Part shown: positions 35,362 through 47,480 of the stretch, in pieces
How positions within the stretch are numbered: the stretch's first letter is position 1
Layout: every line of letters starts with the position of its first letter
NCBI GenBank assembly: GCA_024752435.1
Contig: CP103020.1
Location: forward strand, 1,302,001-1,366,000
Direction of reading: 5' to 3'
DNA: 64,000 nt
From: Allantophomopsis cytisporea
Taxonomy: Eukaryota > Ascomycota > Leotiomycetes > Phacidiales > Phacidiaceae
Notes under the pieces: model-generated
What the model saw: only the letters and a program-made list of their open reading frames with translations
What the model was told of the DNA's origin: nothing
The model's database searches: none
Position numbers and translations under genes: made by a program

Positions 35362-38300
35362 CTAAAAATTCCTGAAATGGTCCATATCGTCCTCCACAAT
35401 CCTTGTCCCTCTAGCCCTCTCCCTCCACTTTGCCTCCCTCTCGCGCTCCCTCTCCCTCGTAATGCTTCTCTTAATCGATACTTCTCCAAACTCATCAATG
35501 CTCTCATCCACTCTACCAAACGCAGTCATAGGGCTAATAAATGCTTCCATGCGGATCGTCCCGACCGCCTCAAAGAAATTGTTTCCAGGGCGGGTGCTCG
35601 TCTCACTACTACGGACGCTACTCATGCCACTAACGCTGCGATTATAACTGGGCATACTTGCCGTCGGGCTCATGGCGCTCTGGAAGCTCGGTGGGCTGTA
35701 CTGGGAAATCGTAGGCGGGAAATCCGCCATAGTTGAAGCAGGTCCCGAAAAGCCACGCATTGGAGCTCTTGGAGCGGATTTTGGGCCTGTGTTGCTGCGC
35801 TTGCGTCCATGCTGGCCACGTTCGACGAAACGGGGGACGAGAGGTGGCTCGGCAGCATCGGACTCCTCATCTTCTTCTTCGATATGCGAGTTATAGTAGA
35901 GCTCGGGTTCATGCAAGTCTTCGAAGTGTGTGGTACCGCCGCTCGAGCTTACACCCTTAGAGCTAGGTGGTGATAGGGCTGTTTTGCCCTTGGCAATGCG
36001 GATGGAATCACGAATGCCGGACTTGCGCAGATGGGCATTCTTGCGCATTACAGGTTCGACTTCAACGGACGGCGGTGGAGGTTGAGGTTTGAGGGTTGGT
36101 ATGGCTTGGTTAGAGTGGGCTAAGAATGTCAGGGCAGTCATCCAGACATAATGGCGCTCCTTTGTAGGGGCTGTGAATTTCAAAGCTCGAGAAGGCGTGA
36201 GGATCAAGATGGAGCGGTTGAAAAGAGTCGGGTTTCCTGAGTTCTTTGGCATTGTATTCGCGTCTGGGACGTCAAGAACTGATTGAATGGTCACTGGAAG
36301 GATTTAGCAGAGCACGGACAAAGATGAGGAGAAGACAAACATTTTCGACCGGCCTTGCCTAACAATGCTGATCCTGAAGTAGGCTGCTTAGAACTCCACA
36401 TAACGGCTCTCTCATATGGTGCAAGCCAAACCCAACGCCTGTGGCGAGGCCCGTTCCCAGCAGTCTCATCTGCTTGATTTCCTTCACCCATAACGCCAAA
36501 CGACTTCCTTCTCCTTACATACTTCCACATCCACTCACCAATCATAGTTTGGGCAATGGCATCTACGACGCCAGTCGACTGTGTCGCTGCTGTACTTCCG
36601 GCTGAACCACTGCCTGTTACTGAAGTAGCCTCTGTGGTTGCGGAATGTTGTCTTGGTCGGTGAGATCCATATCTATGATGCCTTGTGATGTCCTGCATGA
36701 ACGTTGGAGAAGTGATGTCGTTGAGTGGCAATGGTGGTAACTGAGATCTATATGAAGCCTCTGTTGATGGCGAGGAAGGAGGGGGAGACCTTGAACCACG
36801 TCGTCTAGTTCCTCCACGAATGCCGGGAAGGTTCGCAGCAGATCTCGACTTGCGTACACTTCTTTGTCTCTTGACAGACTTGACAGAACTTCGTCTACCA
36901 TATTCCCTGAAAGAGTCGTTGCTACGAACTGTAGGACTTTTCTGCCCAGAGCTATTCGGCGCACTCACACTGAAGTTAATTGGTTGCTTTGAGCTTGCTC
37001 TTTTTGGAATTGGAAACGGTGGTTGGACGATTGGCTTCTGAGATTCACTGGCTTGACTTAAGCCGGTGTTCTGGTGAGTTGAGACCCCACTAGTGATCAG
37101 AGCAGTACGTCTTATTTCAGGCTCCTTAGGCATGCTGGTGTTGACTTTTAGAGGTTGGGTGCGTGCTCTGACAGAAGAGGTTCTTTCGGGGAAGTCGCTC
37201 CTTATAGGAGATCTAGGCAACTCTGGTGCAAGACCTAGCATCCTGGCAGACTTATCGGATCGTTGGGGATGTGCCACCTTCAGGCCGGCATTACGGTCCT
37301 GGAGACCCATCGCTGTGTCATATGGATCATCGGATGGCTTCTGATTTGCTTTGTTCTTCATAGTCTGGTATCTAGGAACAGAGAGGGCTGTGGCAGGTAC
37401 GTCGTCGTCGTCCTCCAAATCAGGGAACTCATCACCATCATCCGAAGTGACCCCATCATATCTGGCGAGAAAACTGTTCATGGTTTGAGGAGACTTGTTT
37501 GCATCCACCAAGAAGTCATCGTCAGAAAGTGAGAACGATGGTACCTGATTTCGTTTTTTCTGTTCCGGAGATGATGATAGAAGACGGCTGAGACGCTTTG
37601 GGTTGCGAGGAGGGAGGACAGATGGCACCTCAACTTGTTCATTATCATAAAAATATTCGGGTCCTGGAGTGGGTTGTGGACTTGGTGGTGCAGAGGTGAT
37701 TGTTGAAGGTTGAAGATGCTCCGGTAAAAGCTTCAGACGTTCGTTTACAAGAACGGCATCCGTTTGTACAGAAGCATCTTGAGTGGTAATAGCGACAGGC
37801 ATGTTGACTTGGCAGCCGACGTCCTTCGAAAGCTGAGGAAGAATATGCTCACGTGGTGTAGCGGGACCAGATGTGGGGGGATGTATTGAGATCGATGGGA
37901 TCGCTATTGGCGGAGGTGGGGCAGATCGTGTCGAGGTCACCTCATCCGAAAGCTCTGTTTGCGTCGCCACCGACACTGATACCAACGGAGGACTTACAGC
38001 AGAAATTGGTATCGTGTCTGAAGTCGTCGAATTATGCACAAGTTCTTGCGTAGGTGTTTTTGGTGTTCGTGGTGGACTTAATGGACCAAAGTGGGTTTGC
38101 ACCGTGGCGGGAGAAGGTGAACTTTTTACATCCGCAATCTCTAACGCCAATGGTGGACTGACATGGACTCGTTTTCGACTTTGATTAGCTTCCACCTCAA
38201 AATCCTTATGCGTTGTTGTCCCAATATCGACTTTTGATTCTTGTTTGATTCCCGGTAGGGATGTTGCTTGTATTTTAGGCGACGGAGGTGGCGAGAATTG

Positions 38301-39458
38301 TACACCTGTATCAACATAAGAGGATTTTGAAGGATTTGGCTGTTCTTTGACCTCGGCAGTGACTCCCACCAGTTTATCAAGCGCCTCGCGATTTGTTTCT
38401 TGACGCCGTTGAGCTGCAGCGTGAATCATGCTGTCTGTACTTTGTCCTCGCCGATGCTTGTTCAAAAAAATGATTGAATCCTGGCTCATATTTCGTCCAT
38501 GTGTTGTTGATATCACGCTGTCTCGACCGCCTTCAGTCGTTTGGTCGTCACTGTCGTAGAAATTCAACTCATCCGCCAAGCTCGAACCAACATTTCTCAC
38601 ATCGGCATAACCACTGGGTCCGTGGAGAAGTGAGAATCGAGCATCCTCAGCCCTGCTGTCCGATCGAACATTCTCAGAATCATTGTCGACATTATCAGTC
38701 GCTTTGGCTGTAGCGGACTTCTCTTCGGGGGCGGGCTGATGCCTCTGAGCATTTAGTTGCTCAATTTCCATCTCAGCAATCACGGTTCGTAATCTCGTTT
38801 CCGCAGCATGGACTTTGGTCTCATATTTTCTTCTCTCAGTCTCCCATTCATCCTTTTCTTTCACAAACATCTTTTCGAGTCTGTCCATATTTTCTTCATG
38901 TGATCTGCTTTTCTTCTGGGCCAATTCCAAGCGCCTCTTCAGGTCAGAGACGTTATCCGCTGCCTCATCTCTTTCTTTGGAAAGTTCGCCCATTGCCGAT
39001 GCAGTTCCTCCCTCCAGAAGAGCCAGCTGTCGCTTCAGAGACCTTGATTCCTTAGAGTTGTTTGCCAGCTGGATTTTGAGGTCTTCCTGGTCAGTCTTCG
39101 ACGAGTGTAATGTTGTCTCGAGATTCTCGATAATGCGTAATTTGTCATCTTGCTCCCTACGCAATGACAAAATCTCTGCGATGAGGTTCGCATGAAGAGT
39201 TGGCGTGAATCTCCTGGGATCGAGAGGAGACAAGTTCTCATCATTGGACATGTCTTTTGAGATCCTCTTGATAGCGGAGGTTTCCTGTGGAAGAGGCGGG
39301 GGCACAGGTGAAGAGAGTTGACGAGGAGATATCGATCGTTTAGACGACCGCCTCGAAGACGGTCGTGATGGACGTGGTGTCATATATGGAGTATTGGCCG
39401 AAGATGGTAAGGCCTGGTCAGCAGCGCCATTCTCATCATCTGTCTCCCACGTCGTCAT
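35362..39458 (-). CDS. Cell-cortex PH-domain protein, Num1/ApsA/Mcp5-like
   Basis: Model complement(join(35362..36293,36341..39458)), 1349 residues, one 47-bp intron in phase 1 that falls within the PH domain. The N-terminus is Ser/Pro/Arg-rich (residues 1-80). A conserved segment beginning TPTLHANLIAEILSLRREQ leads into a coiled coil (about 85-260). A long polar, probably disordered middle follows. The PH domain begins at about 970 (IGEWMWKYVRRRKSFG, RRWVWLAPYERAVMWSS) and continues after the intron (ILILTPSRALKFTAPTKERHYVWMTALTFL). This N-coil plus C-PH layout is that of Num1 (yeast), Mcp5 (fission yeast) and ApsA (Aspergillus), which bind cortical lipid through PH and anchor dynein for nuclear migration. 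It is shorter than Num1 and ApsA and lacks evident Num1-type tandem repeats. The tail is rich in Ser/Arg. Confidence 0.85.
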
Positions 39459-42400
39459 CTTGCTCTGATGTAATTTGTTGGCAACTTAGTCCAATGACTT
39501 GAGCATAGCGAAGCAGATTTACTGAAATGGGAAGAAACGCAGAAACAGGGAGGTTCTTCTTTTAACTCGTACTTCGCATTAATTGAAGCACCTTTCGTTC
39601 TATGTTTGGTGTGTATAGTATGTGCGAGCCTTGTAGTGGTCGATGCTGAGAACCGCGTGTTCGCACTCCGGATTGTAGGAATTGGTGAAACACAGCTCTC
39701 GGCCGATCCCCCAGACACTTTGATCCTAAAAAATGGAAAGGATTCTCGCAAAAACTTGGAGATTGACGGATTGTGTAGAACTCTTTGGTGGTGGGAGATT
39801 ATATCGTTGACAAATATGAAGGATGCTATTACAGGCAACCTATGGAGCTATGAAGTCGTTATGTACGATAGTATCACTATCAGCAAGTTAGTATATCACG
39901 AATCCTGTGGACTGTGCTTTAATTTTGCTAGTTAGAAATGTCGTGAGCCTTGCTTACATATGGAATAATCTGCCAATAGCATAGAAACTCTGAATGTGCT
40001 GGAATATGGCAACGTCTGTTATATCATGCAGTGACTTTCCGACAACATCTATCATGGGTGTGAACAACGGTTCGTAGCAGTCATTGGAGTAAACGACCAG
40101 CGACCATTTTCAAATTGGAGATAAGCAGGGCCTTAGAAAGTCTTCGAGGGCTCTGTTGTTATTTCAGTCTCTTGTTCCAGGAGTTCTTGCTTGCGGTATC
40201 GAGTTTGTATACAAGGGGTTGTCACACTTGAGGTGGCTCTGTATGATACTCAACGCTCCTAAATGCGCATAAATTAATCAGCCTCAATAATGCGGTAGCA
40301 TTTCTAAAGAACCAAAGCGATGTCCTTCCTGTCCAGAAACATGATTAATGGAAGTACTTGAATTTACGCACCTGTTCTTGGTGTCAAGTATCCGGTTTTT
40401 TGGTTGAGAAGGAAGAAATTAGTATATTATAGGTTGTGTTTTATGAAAAGCCTTTGCCGCTACCCGCAGTTTGATAGATCGAGTAGCTTCTGTCCCGAAA
40501 GGTGCGAAGATAAGCAATGGATACACAATCAGAGCAGAGATTCAATGGTGACACGAGAGGACAACGAGGTGCGGGAGGCGTAGTAGGTCTAGATGGCTGT
40601 GGTTAAAAATGTCGAAACACACTGTAGGTTATTCAATCGAGGTGCAGCATCAGGATTGACGCTGTGCGAAGAACGAATTGTTGACTTTTGACGGTTCGAT
40701 AATAGATTAGATATAAGGATCACCTTCTAGCCTTCAGTCTCTACCATTCTGACTGATATGAGAGTATCTGGGGGCGCGTAGTGTAATAGTAGTAATAATA
40801 GTACGGGGAACTCTAGATTCTTGAAGTCGACACGGAACTTCTGAGCATTTTCACAAGTAGCACAGCTTCTGTGAGCTTCAGCACAGATGCATGGATCATC
40901 ATTGACCGGGACAGGGGAGCACCAACTGATCAGAGAAATGGGGATATTGGATGCATTCTCCTCTCGGGTCGTCAACGGTGCATCCGGGTATTCCTTGCAC
41001 CCCGTTGGCCCCATTGAGATCTGCAGGGATTCTTCAGGGTTCACAGCCTCTCGTGCTTCTTGAGGAAATATTCCCCCTCGTTCCCATCTCAAGACTATCG
41101 GCGAGCAGCAAGTAGCAAGGAACAGCAGCACATAAGCTTGTCAGAACCCAATGCACGTTGTGAATCAGAACATGTGATGAAATGCTGCAGCGTGCATATG
41201 GGGGGAATGCTATTTCGACGGAGTAATCCACTCTTGAACTCATCTCTTCATATGCGATGAATGAAGGGGAAGCAAGAGAAGCCAGCTACGGTGATGTGTG
41301 ATATGTGATGTGTGATGTGCGTAGGCCATATTTTTGGTGCCGTCCTTCGTACACAGTACTCACTCCATTCTTTGCCTTGCCTTGCCCAGCAAAGTGTAAA
41401 AGAGTGAAGGGGAAATGAATCACGTCGACGTGTGACAGAAAGAGATTTGAGTTCTGGTGATGGTCTTACGGGTTTGCTGACACCGGTGGTATTAGCGTTT
41501 TTAGTCATCTTCAGAGTGCACGTCTTTGGACGTTGTGGATACTTCAGGAGAAACCGCTATGATCTCTATGAGGCTGAAGTGATTGTACATAAGAATATCA
41601 TCTTAACACACATTACCACACAATTTATGTTTATACTTTCCTCTACGAATCTTCTAACTTCTAGTGCGTTTTGCGTAGAACTAGGGTATCTCACGATATG
41701 TAAATATACTGCGTACCAGCTATGTATGTACGTACTGCGTACACATGAAATCCGTCCTTTAATGCAGTACAGTATTTATTTGCTAAAGGGTCCATCATCG
41801 GAGGATCTAGCGTGTTCTCTATTGCGTACTCAGCCGCCGAAGAGTTAAGCAAGATCAAATAAAGCTACCTTGCCTTATTTATCTCATATCTTACTAAGTA
41901 AAGGGACACAGAGAGCCTCTAGGACAGACTTCACGCCTTCCGCGTACGTGGCGTGTAATGGGAAGACACCCGAACGACGTGTGGTGAGCCCTGGCGATGT
42001 CTTCATTGCGGTCGGCGCCGATTTGTATTTGGTGCGATACTTGAATGCGGACATATGTATGCTTGAGGATTAGGTAGGATTGTTGATGATCCGAGGAGTC
42101 AAGTCTCAATGGCCAGCACCGAAAGCACCGTCATTGGTATCGAGTATTGTGATTATGCAATGTATTGGCCAGAGTGTTGTGTGAGATACTTCGTATGGCC
42201 ATGATGTCGGCACAATGTCACATCGTTTTTATTGTCATTGCACTTGTGCTTGACTTGTGCCTGTGCCTGTGCATGTACGTACCTGAACCCGCTCCTACAC
42301 CCAATTGTGACAGTACTTATCAAACAACCAAGTACTACCTTAAGCACTGCAAATGCAGATCTCCGTACACAGTACAGATTGCGAATGTACGTACATACCT

Positions 42401-44094
42401 ACATATATCCTTTACTCACATGCATCGAACTTTTCGGAGACACTTTCTTGTACTTTTGCCTATTTGGCTGTTCAATCAACGTCGTCGAAATGTGGATAAC
42501 GATCGGTATTGGTGCATACGTGCCCAAAATGCAATAGGATCGTGTTACAGCTACAACGACAGCGAAAGCTTTCACGCCATTATGCGAAGACCACCTGCGT
42601 AGTTGTACGGCGTACCGCACAGCAAGGTGACCACGTTCCCATGCACTTGGGTGCTTGAGTAGTACTGTATGGGTGGTGGCTTTCCCAATCACTTTATGGA
42701 ACGCACACCGCGACATATCCCGTATTCAAGGTATTCTGGCTCTACTGTAAATATTTCCTAAGGTCAGTGTGTCTTCGTACCCGATGGGATTATGGTGGCT
42801 ATTGGCGACATTAGTGGCGCGTAATCGTTGGTATGGAGCTCGTATAGGTAATTCTCTACCTTTTGTTACGGTATGGTGGTTCTGTAGAGATAGGGAAGAC
42901 GATCAGTTTGACTTTTCATGTAGTACAATCCAATTCTAACTCAGCTTCTAGACGATAGATCGTAAGCGTTGATCTCTACCTGTCACTGTCATGATCATCA
43001 CAGTTTCACCCTACAAGCCAACGGTTATTGTCAATTAACGTACATAATCTCGGCAATGAGTGGAGTCGTCCCTCGAAAGAGTTGAGGGTGATGTTCCTGA
43101 ATGCTGAACCGGAGGGCTCATCTCCTAGCCAAAGCTTCAACGGTGCCTTGTCTGGACAAGGTATACAATGAGGAGATCAAAATTACCCAAGCATCCACCA
43201 AACCACAGACAGTCACAGATACGCAAGCCCCAAGACCTCTCGGCCTTCGAGACGTGCAAATCCAACGTCGAATGCTCTGAACATCAACCGTCCTTTACAA
43301 GGCTCATCGATGTCTTTTTTGACCCTGGTGACTTGATATTTTTCATACGACAACGGCCAATCCACTCAGACAAGGCTTCCTACTTCGTAACTCGCAAGCG
43401 GAGCTTGTGGTTGGAGAAGAGGGAAACGCCGAGCAAGCGCTTCTGCAATTGATCTCGGACTTCTCACCTGCATTCATCCAAAGTACAGTCCCGCTTTGCT
43501 CGTTGATCATTTACACTAACCCCGAAGATGACCGAGCTGTTGGGTCCTACCGATGTCCAATAGTGTGTTACTTTCCATACAAGTCTCATCAATGTCTTAT
43601 GGAAGACTCGCAGAATACTCTCAAAAGGTCAAAGAAGCACTCAAATTGGGCGGCTCATCTACCCGAGCCGTCTTGTCTCATAGCTGGCGGCTCTTTTGTA
43701 ACTAAATTTTATCTAACAGAAAAAGAAGTATTAATTGCGATTTTCCATTCTGTTCTCACATAGTCTCTATGAGAGAAACGTGTGTGAGTACGAACCTGGT
43801 AGAATTTCATTCGATGTATGTAACATGGGGCTCTCTAGACGTGATTGAGTCTGCATAGGTATCCCTGCTAACTTCTATTGCAACACGTCTCCACAGCCGT
43901 TCGGAAATGGGTCCATTTGGTATCTGCTCCATATTGCGTGGATAATTATGAACGACGACTGCGAGCAACAGCGCTCTGCAGAGCAAGTCACATGCAGCTA
44001 GGACAATCCGATCACTATCGTGGGCCAGCGCCAGTAGTATTGCACAATGATATTGACGTCGGGAAATACATGATATCTGAAGAACTACGAATAA
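39459..44094. other. 4.6 kb interval without a convincing gene
   Basis: Upstream of the cortical PH gene (-) and downstream of the dehalogenase gene (-). Frames of 100-145 codons occur (for example 41432-41848, 42165-42602) but have odd composition and no family features. The stretch 43168-43763 holds two overlapping frames of protein-like composition that may be a relic (see findings). Short tacgtac and atgtatgtacgtac strings occur near 41710-41750 and 42270-42400. No transposon ends, tRNA or rRNA were seen. Confidence 0.5.
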
Positions 44095-44895
44095 CTAATT
44101 AATTCCAAACCGCTTGGCGACTTCAATAAAGCCCTCTTCGTCTAGCGTCACCCAAATATCAACCCAATTCTTTGCGTCTTGATACTCGTTCTGTTCCGGA
44201 CTCCAGTCCTCCTCTTGCTTTCTTTCAACGTATATGGTACGGAGGCCTTGGCCTCGCGCGGCCTTCAAATCATTCAGATGGGCCGCAACCATAGCAATCT
44301 CTTCAGGTTTCAAGCCAAGCTTCTCAGCAGCGCCCAGATATACTCTTGGGTGAGGCTTGTAGGCCTTGAAGTCTGCGGAGGAGATCAGATGCTGGAAACC
44401 AATATCCCCGTGTCCATTCAAGTCATTCAGCAAGGACGGATTCCCATTTGACAAGGTCGACGTTATAAATTTATCGCCCAATCTACGTATACCCTCAGCG
44501 GTATCTTTCCACGGATCAAGGAAGTGCCAAATGAGGCTAATGTCTTTCACTTCGTTCTCTGCGAATAGACCTTCCAACTTCCATTTCTCCAGCAAGTCTT
44601 TAAGGGAAAGGTAATGATGCGTATCGATATCTCTCCACTCGTCCTCTTCGGGATTGTATCCTTTCACAAACATCTTGTAAGTGTCTCTCCATTGCTGTGC
44701 GAAGTGAGCCCAATCCTCATTCGTAAGCTCCGATAGACGTCGTCGAATGTGCGAAGGTAAATTTCCGGAAGCCTTTCTTCCCGCCTCCGAGATGAGTTTG
44801 TTGGTGACCGTGGCCCGCCAATTGACTACTGTGCCGAAGACATCAAAGGTGAGCGCCTTGGGTGGCTGAGAGAGGATGCTGGACTTTTCAGACAT
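44095..44895 (-). CDS. Type II haloacid dehalogenase-like hydrolase (HAD superfamily)
   Basis: Intronless, 266 residues. The upstream in-frame codons reach further but have no ATG, so the start is 44895 (MSEKSSILSQ). Motif I is LTFDVFGTVV (Asp18 nucleophile), motif II TSTLSNGN, motif III KAYKPHP (Lys), and motif IV AAHLNDLKAARGQG, all of the L-2-haloacid dehalogenase (DehII) subgroup. Such enzymes replace halogen on 2-haloacids with hydroxyl; many fungal members have unknown physiological substrates. There is no signal peptide, so the cytosol is likely. A run of alternating AT (about 44996-45004) lies about 100 bp upstream and may serve as a TATA element. Confidence 0.9.
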   Translation of the reverse strand: MSEKSSILSQPPKALTFDVFGTVVNWRATVTNKLISEAGRKASGNLPSHIRRRLSELTNEDWAHFAQQWRDTYKMFVKGYNPEEDEWRDIDTHHYLSLKDLLEKWKLEGLFAENEVKDISLIWHFLDPWKDTAEGIRRLGDKFITSTLSNGNPSLLNDLNGHGDIGFQHLISSADFKAYKPHPRVYLGAAEKLGLKPEEIAMVAAHLNDLKAARGQGLRTIYVERKQEEDWSPEQNEYQDAKNWVDIWVTLDEEGFIEVAKRFGIN

Positions 44896-45606
44896 AGTTT
44901 CAATTTGTAATTTAGATGAGATATGTGGCTTTGTGTCATCACTTTGAATGTGTTTATATGAGTCCAAATTTGATGAGATTCAGTTCTGTAGTACATATAT
45001 ATATGACCGAAGCGATTTACGTCATTTGGCGTGACCCGCCCACTGATTCCAGTGCTTGATGACACTGGATACGGTGCGTGAAGGATTAGCCAGTATGTTT
45101 TGCTGTTGGACTGATATTTTTTTTTTGACTAGATGAGAAGACTGCGTTTGATGTCCTGTCGGAGTAATATACATGCAGAAGTATTCGCCTAAACTTTAAC
45201 GCGCACGAGAATAATGTCGCTACAGGTTTGGTGACTACCTAATTCCCATCGTGATCAGTCCTGGCCTGAGCTTCCGACGTGCCATATCTCCTCTGAGCCT
45301 GAAGATAACAACCAAAGCGATCTATTGTATTGCACTGGAGCTGCCAGTACTGTGTTACGCAGGGATTAAGGTCTGAATGATGCTTCAAGGAGAGATCTGA
45401 TTCTATTTATCACTGAATGATGCTCATGCTATCGACAAAACGTGAAATGCTACGTTGGCTTCAGTGATAGTGATAGTCAAGATCCATTCATATAAAGTCA
45501 CTTGCAATTCTTAGGTAAATGTACAAAACTAGCAGAGAATTGATCTGATACCTTCGAATATTCCAGTCTTTCCCTTCCTTTTGTTATGAAAGATATATCG
45601 AATCCC
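44896..45606. other. Intergenic region upstream of the dehalogenase
   Basis: About 700 bp containing the dehalogenase promoter (including the atatatatat tract) and the 3' region of the doubtful small gene. A T run lies at about 45117-45126. No other gene was seen. Confidence 0.5.
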
Positions 45607-45837
45607 TCAACCCTCTGGCTGGGCAATAAAGATCAGTAAACCAACTAGTACAATGATGAAAAGCACACCTTTCAACGAGAAACTCATGTATGTTTTGCAA
45701 AAGAGTACTGGAAAGGGTAGACTTACGACTTTTAACTCCGCCCTGGGCCCAGATGCAATAAGCCTTTCTTCCCGAGAAACCTTGTAAAGCCGCCGAACCC
45801 AACCCCAGATTTTAACAAAAACAGGGCTTGAAGTCAT
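45607..45837 (-). CDS. Possible small protein, 76 codons (structure uncertain)
   Basis: An ATG at 45837 opens 76 codons to a TGA at 45607. The first 37 residues (MTSSPVFVKIWGWVRRLYKV then SREERLIASGPRAELKV) have protein-like composition. The last 39 read as a hydrophobic helix ending FIAQPEG. A perfect GTAAGT donor follows codon 37 and a CTGAT branch plus GCCCAG acceptor lie near the end, so the hydrophobic tail may be a translated intron; splicing there would leave a 40-residue product ending KVPEG. I recognise no family. The gene would be divergent from the membrane protein at 46040 over about 200 bp. Confidence 0.35.
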   Translation of the reverse strand: MTSSPVFVKIWGWVRRLYKVSREERLIASGPRAELKVVSLPFPVLFCKTYMSFSLKGVLFIIVLVGLLIFIAQPEG

Positions 45838-46039
45838 GTATGTACCTGCGTCATAGTCAGCGACTGCACCGCACTTCAAGTCACCCCATCAGAAAGAAAA
45901 GACGACACACGAAATTTCAATCAAAGAAACAATAGTCTTCCAAAAGCCGCCAACTTTTATTTCCCTCGACGAACAAATTGTGCCAGAGACGAGAGAAACG
46001 GCATTGTGAGGTATTCATAGACGTCGACGTAATAACGTC

Positions 46040-47480
46040 ATGTCGCGCCAGAGCCATTTCAGTGCCAAGCACTATGAGAGCGAGGCGACCGGACCATTCT
46101 CGTTCCTAAATCCCACAGTGCGGCGGAAGGTCTTGCCAACTTTTGAGCCGATCGACTTGGCAAAGAGCAACAGCCAGGATACGTTGCAAGGCGAGAGAGG
46201 AGCGGAGGAAAAGGCTGTACAGAGTCAGAAACCGAGGCCAAAGAAGGACGATGAGATAAGCGCGTCTGACGTCCACAACAAATGGACTTCCAGAGATAAC
46301 CGTAAAGGTAAGCTTTATGCTCCGTGTTGGCATTGGTGTATTCGTGGACAGCCTCGGTTTGAAGTGCATGTATTGATGGCGTATAGGTAGACATACGCTT
46401 GCTGTCACACCGGCGGTCGATCGAAACCCTAGATATAAGACGCCGCCGTCGACTAAGACGCTCAGAGCTGCTGTCAGGGGTATCATTCGCATGTTCACGA
46501 CTTACCCATACTGGGATGTCTCGTACCTTGTCGCTATAGTCTTCACTCTTGGATCAGTATGCTGGTGCATCAACGCCTTCTTCGTATGGCTGCCGCTGGT
46601 TGCTCCCTCGACGGAGTTTCATGATGAGATTTTGAGTGGAGGAGGCATTACAGCTTTTGTAGGAGCTACAATTTTCGAATTTGGAAGTATCCTCTTGATG
46701 ATCGAGGCTGTAAACGAGAATCGTAGTGATTGCTTTGGATGGAATGTCGAACGTCTAGTAGAGGAGCATGGCTTGTTGCACTTGACTGCGGATTTAGATG
46801 GGTGTAAACATCATCACCGCAACAAGAAGAACTTCGTTGGAAAGGGACGAGCCACAACTGGTACGTCGTTTAGCCACTCTTGAAACTAACCCTTCTGACT
46901 CCAAACAGGAAATCCCACCAACACAGCTATGGAATCCAAAAACCACCCCACGTCGGACTCTAAGCGCACTTGGACCTGGTGGCCGACGTGGTACGAGCTA
47001 CGAACGCATTACATTCGCGAGATTGGGTTCCTCGCCTGCGCAGCTCAGATGTTCGGCGCAACTATCTTCTGGATCTCAGGCTTCACTGCACTGCCGGGTG
47101 TCAACAACAAGATGTCGACACCAGCTCTCAATGGCGCCTACTGGACGCCGCAAGTGGTGGGCGGCACGGGCTTCATCGTCAGCGGGTTGCTGTTCATGCT
47201 CGAAACGCAACAGAAGTGGTACCTTCCTGCACCCAAGGTCCTGGGATGGCACATTGGTCTCTGGAATTTGATTGGTGCTATAGGATTCACGCTGTGTGGT
47301 GCACTGGGCTATGCAAGTAGTAATTCGGGCGTTGCATATGAAAGCAGTTTGGCTACATTCTGGGGTAGTTGGGCTTTCTTGATTGGAAGCTCGATACAGT
47401 GGTTTGAGAGCTTGGATAAGCATCCTGTTAATGTGGAGGAAGGGGGTGGCAGAGTTGCGGATACGAAACCTGTTGCTTGA
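46040..47480 (+). CDS. Fungal integral membrane protein with six membrane segments, function unknown
   Basis: Model join(46040..46307,46387..46860,46909..47480), 437 residues; introns of 79 and 48 bp, both phase 1, in frame. A cytosolic-type basic N-terminus (about 130 residues, MSRQSHFSAKHYESEATGPF) precedes hydrophobic segments at about 134-160, 172-195, 287-309, 328-346, 358-381 and 392-412. Notable strings are SYLVAIVFTLGSVCWCINAF, FGATIFEFGSILLMIEA-like and FLIGSSIQWFES. The two halves (segments 1-2 and 3-6) both place a hydrophobic run before E-x-x-N/Q type polar residues, suggesting an ancient duplication. The family is known in fungi as an uncharacterised membrane protein; transport or signalling cannot be told apart. 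The C-terminus is polar and short. Confidence 0.85.

Noticed and set aside
41432..41848. 138-codon frame
   Set aside because: Mixed composition without any domain, in a region of microsatellite-like tacgtac strings.
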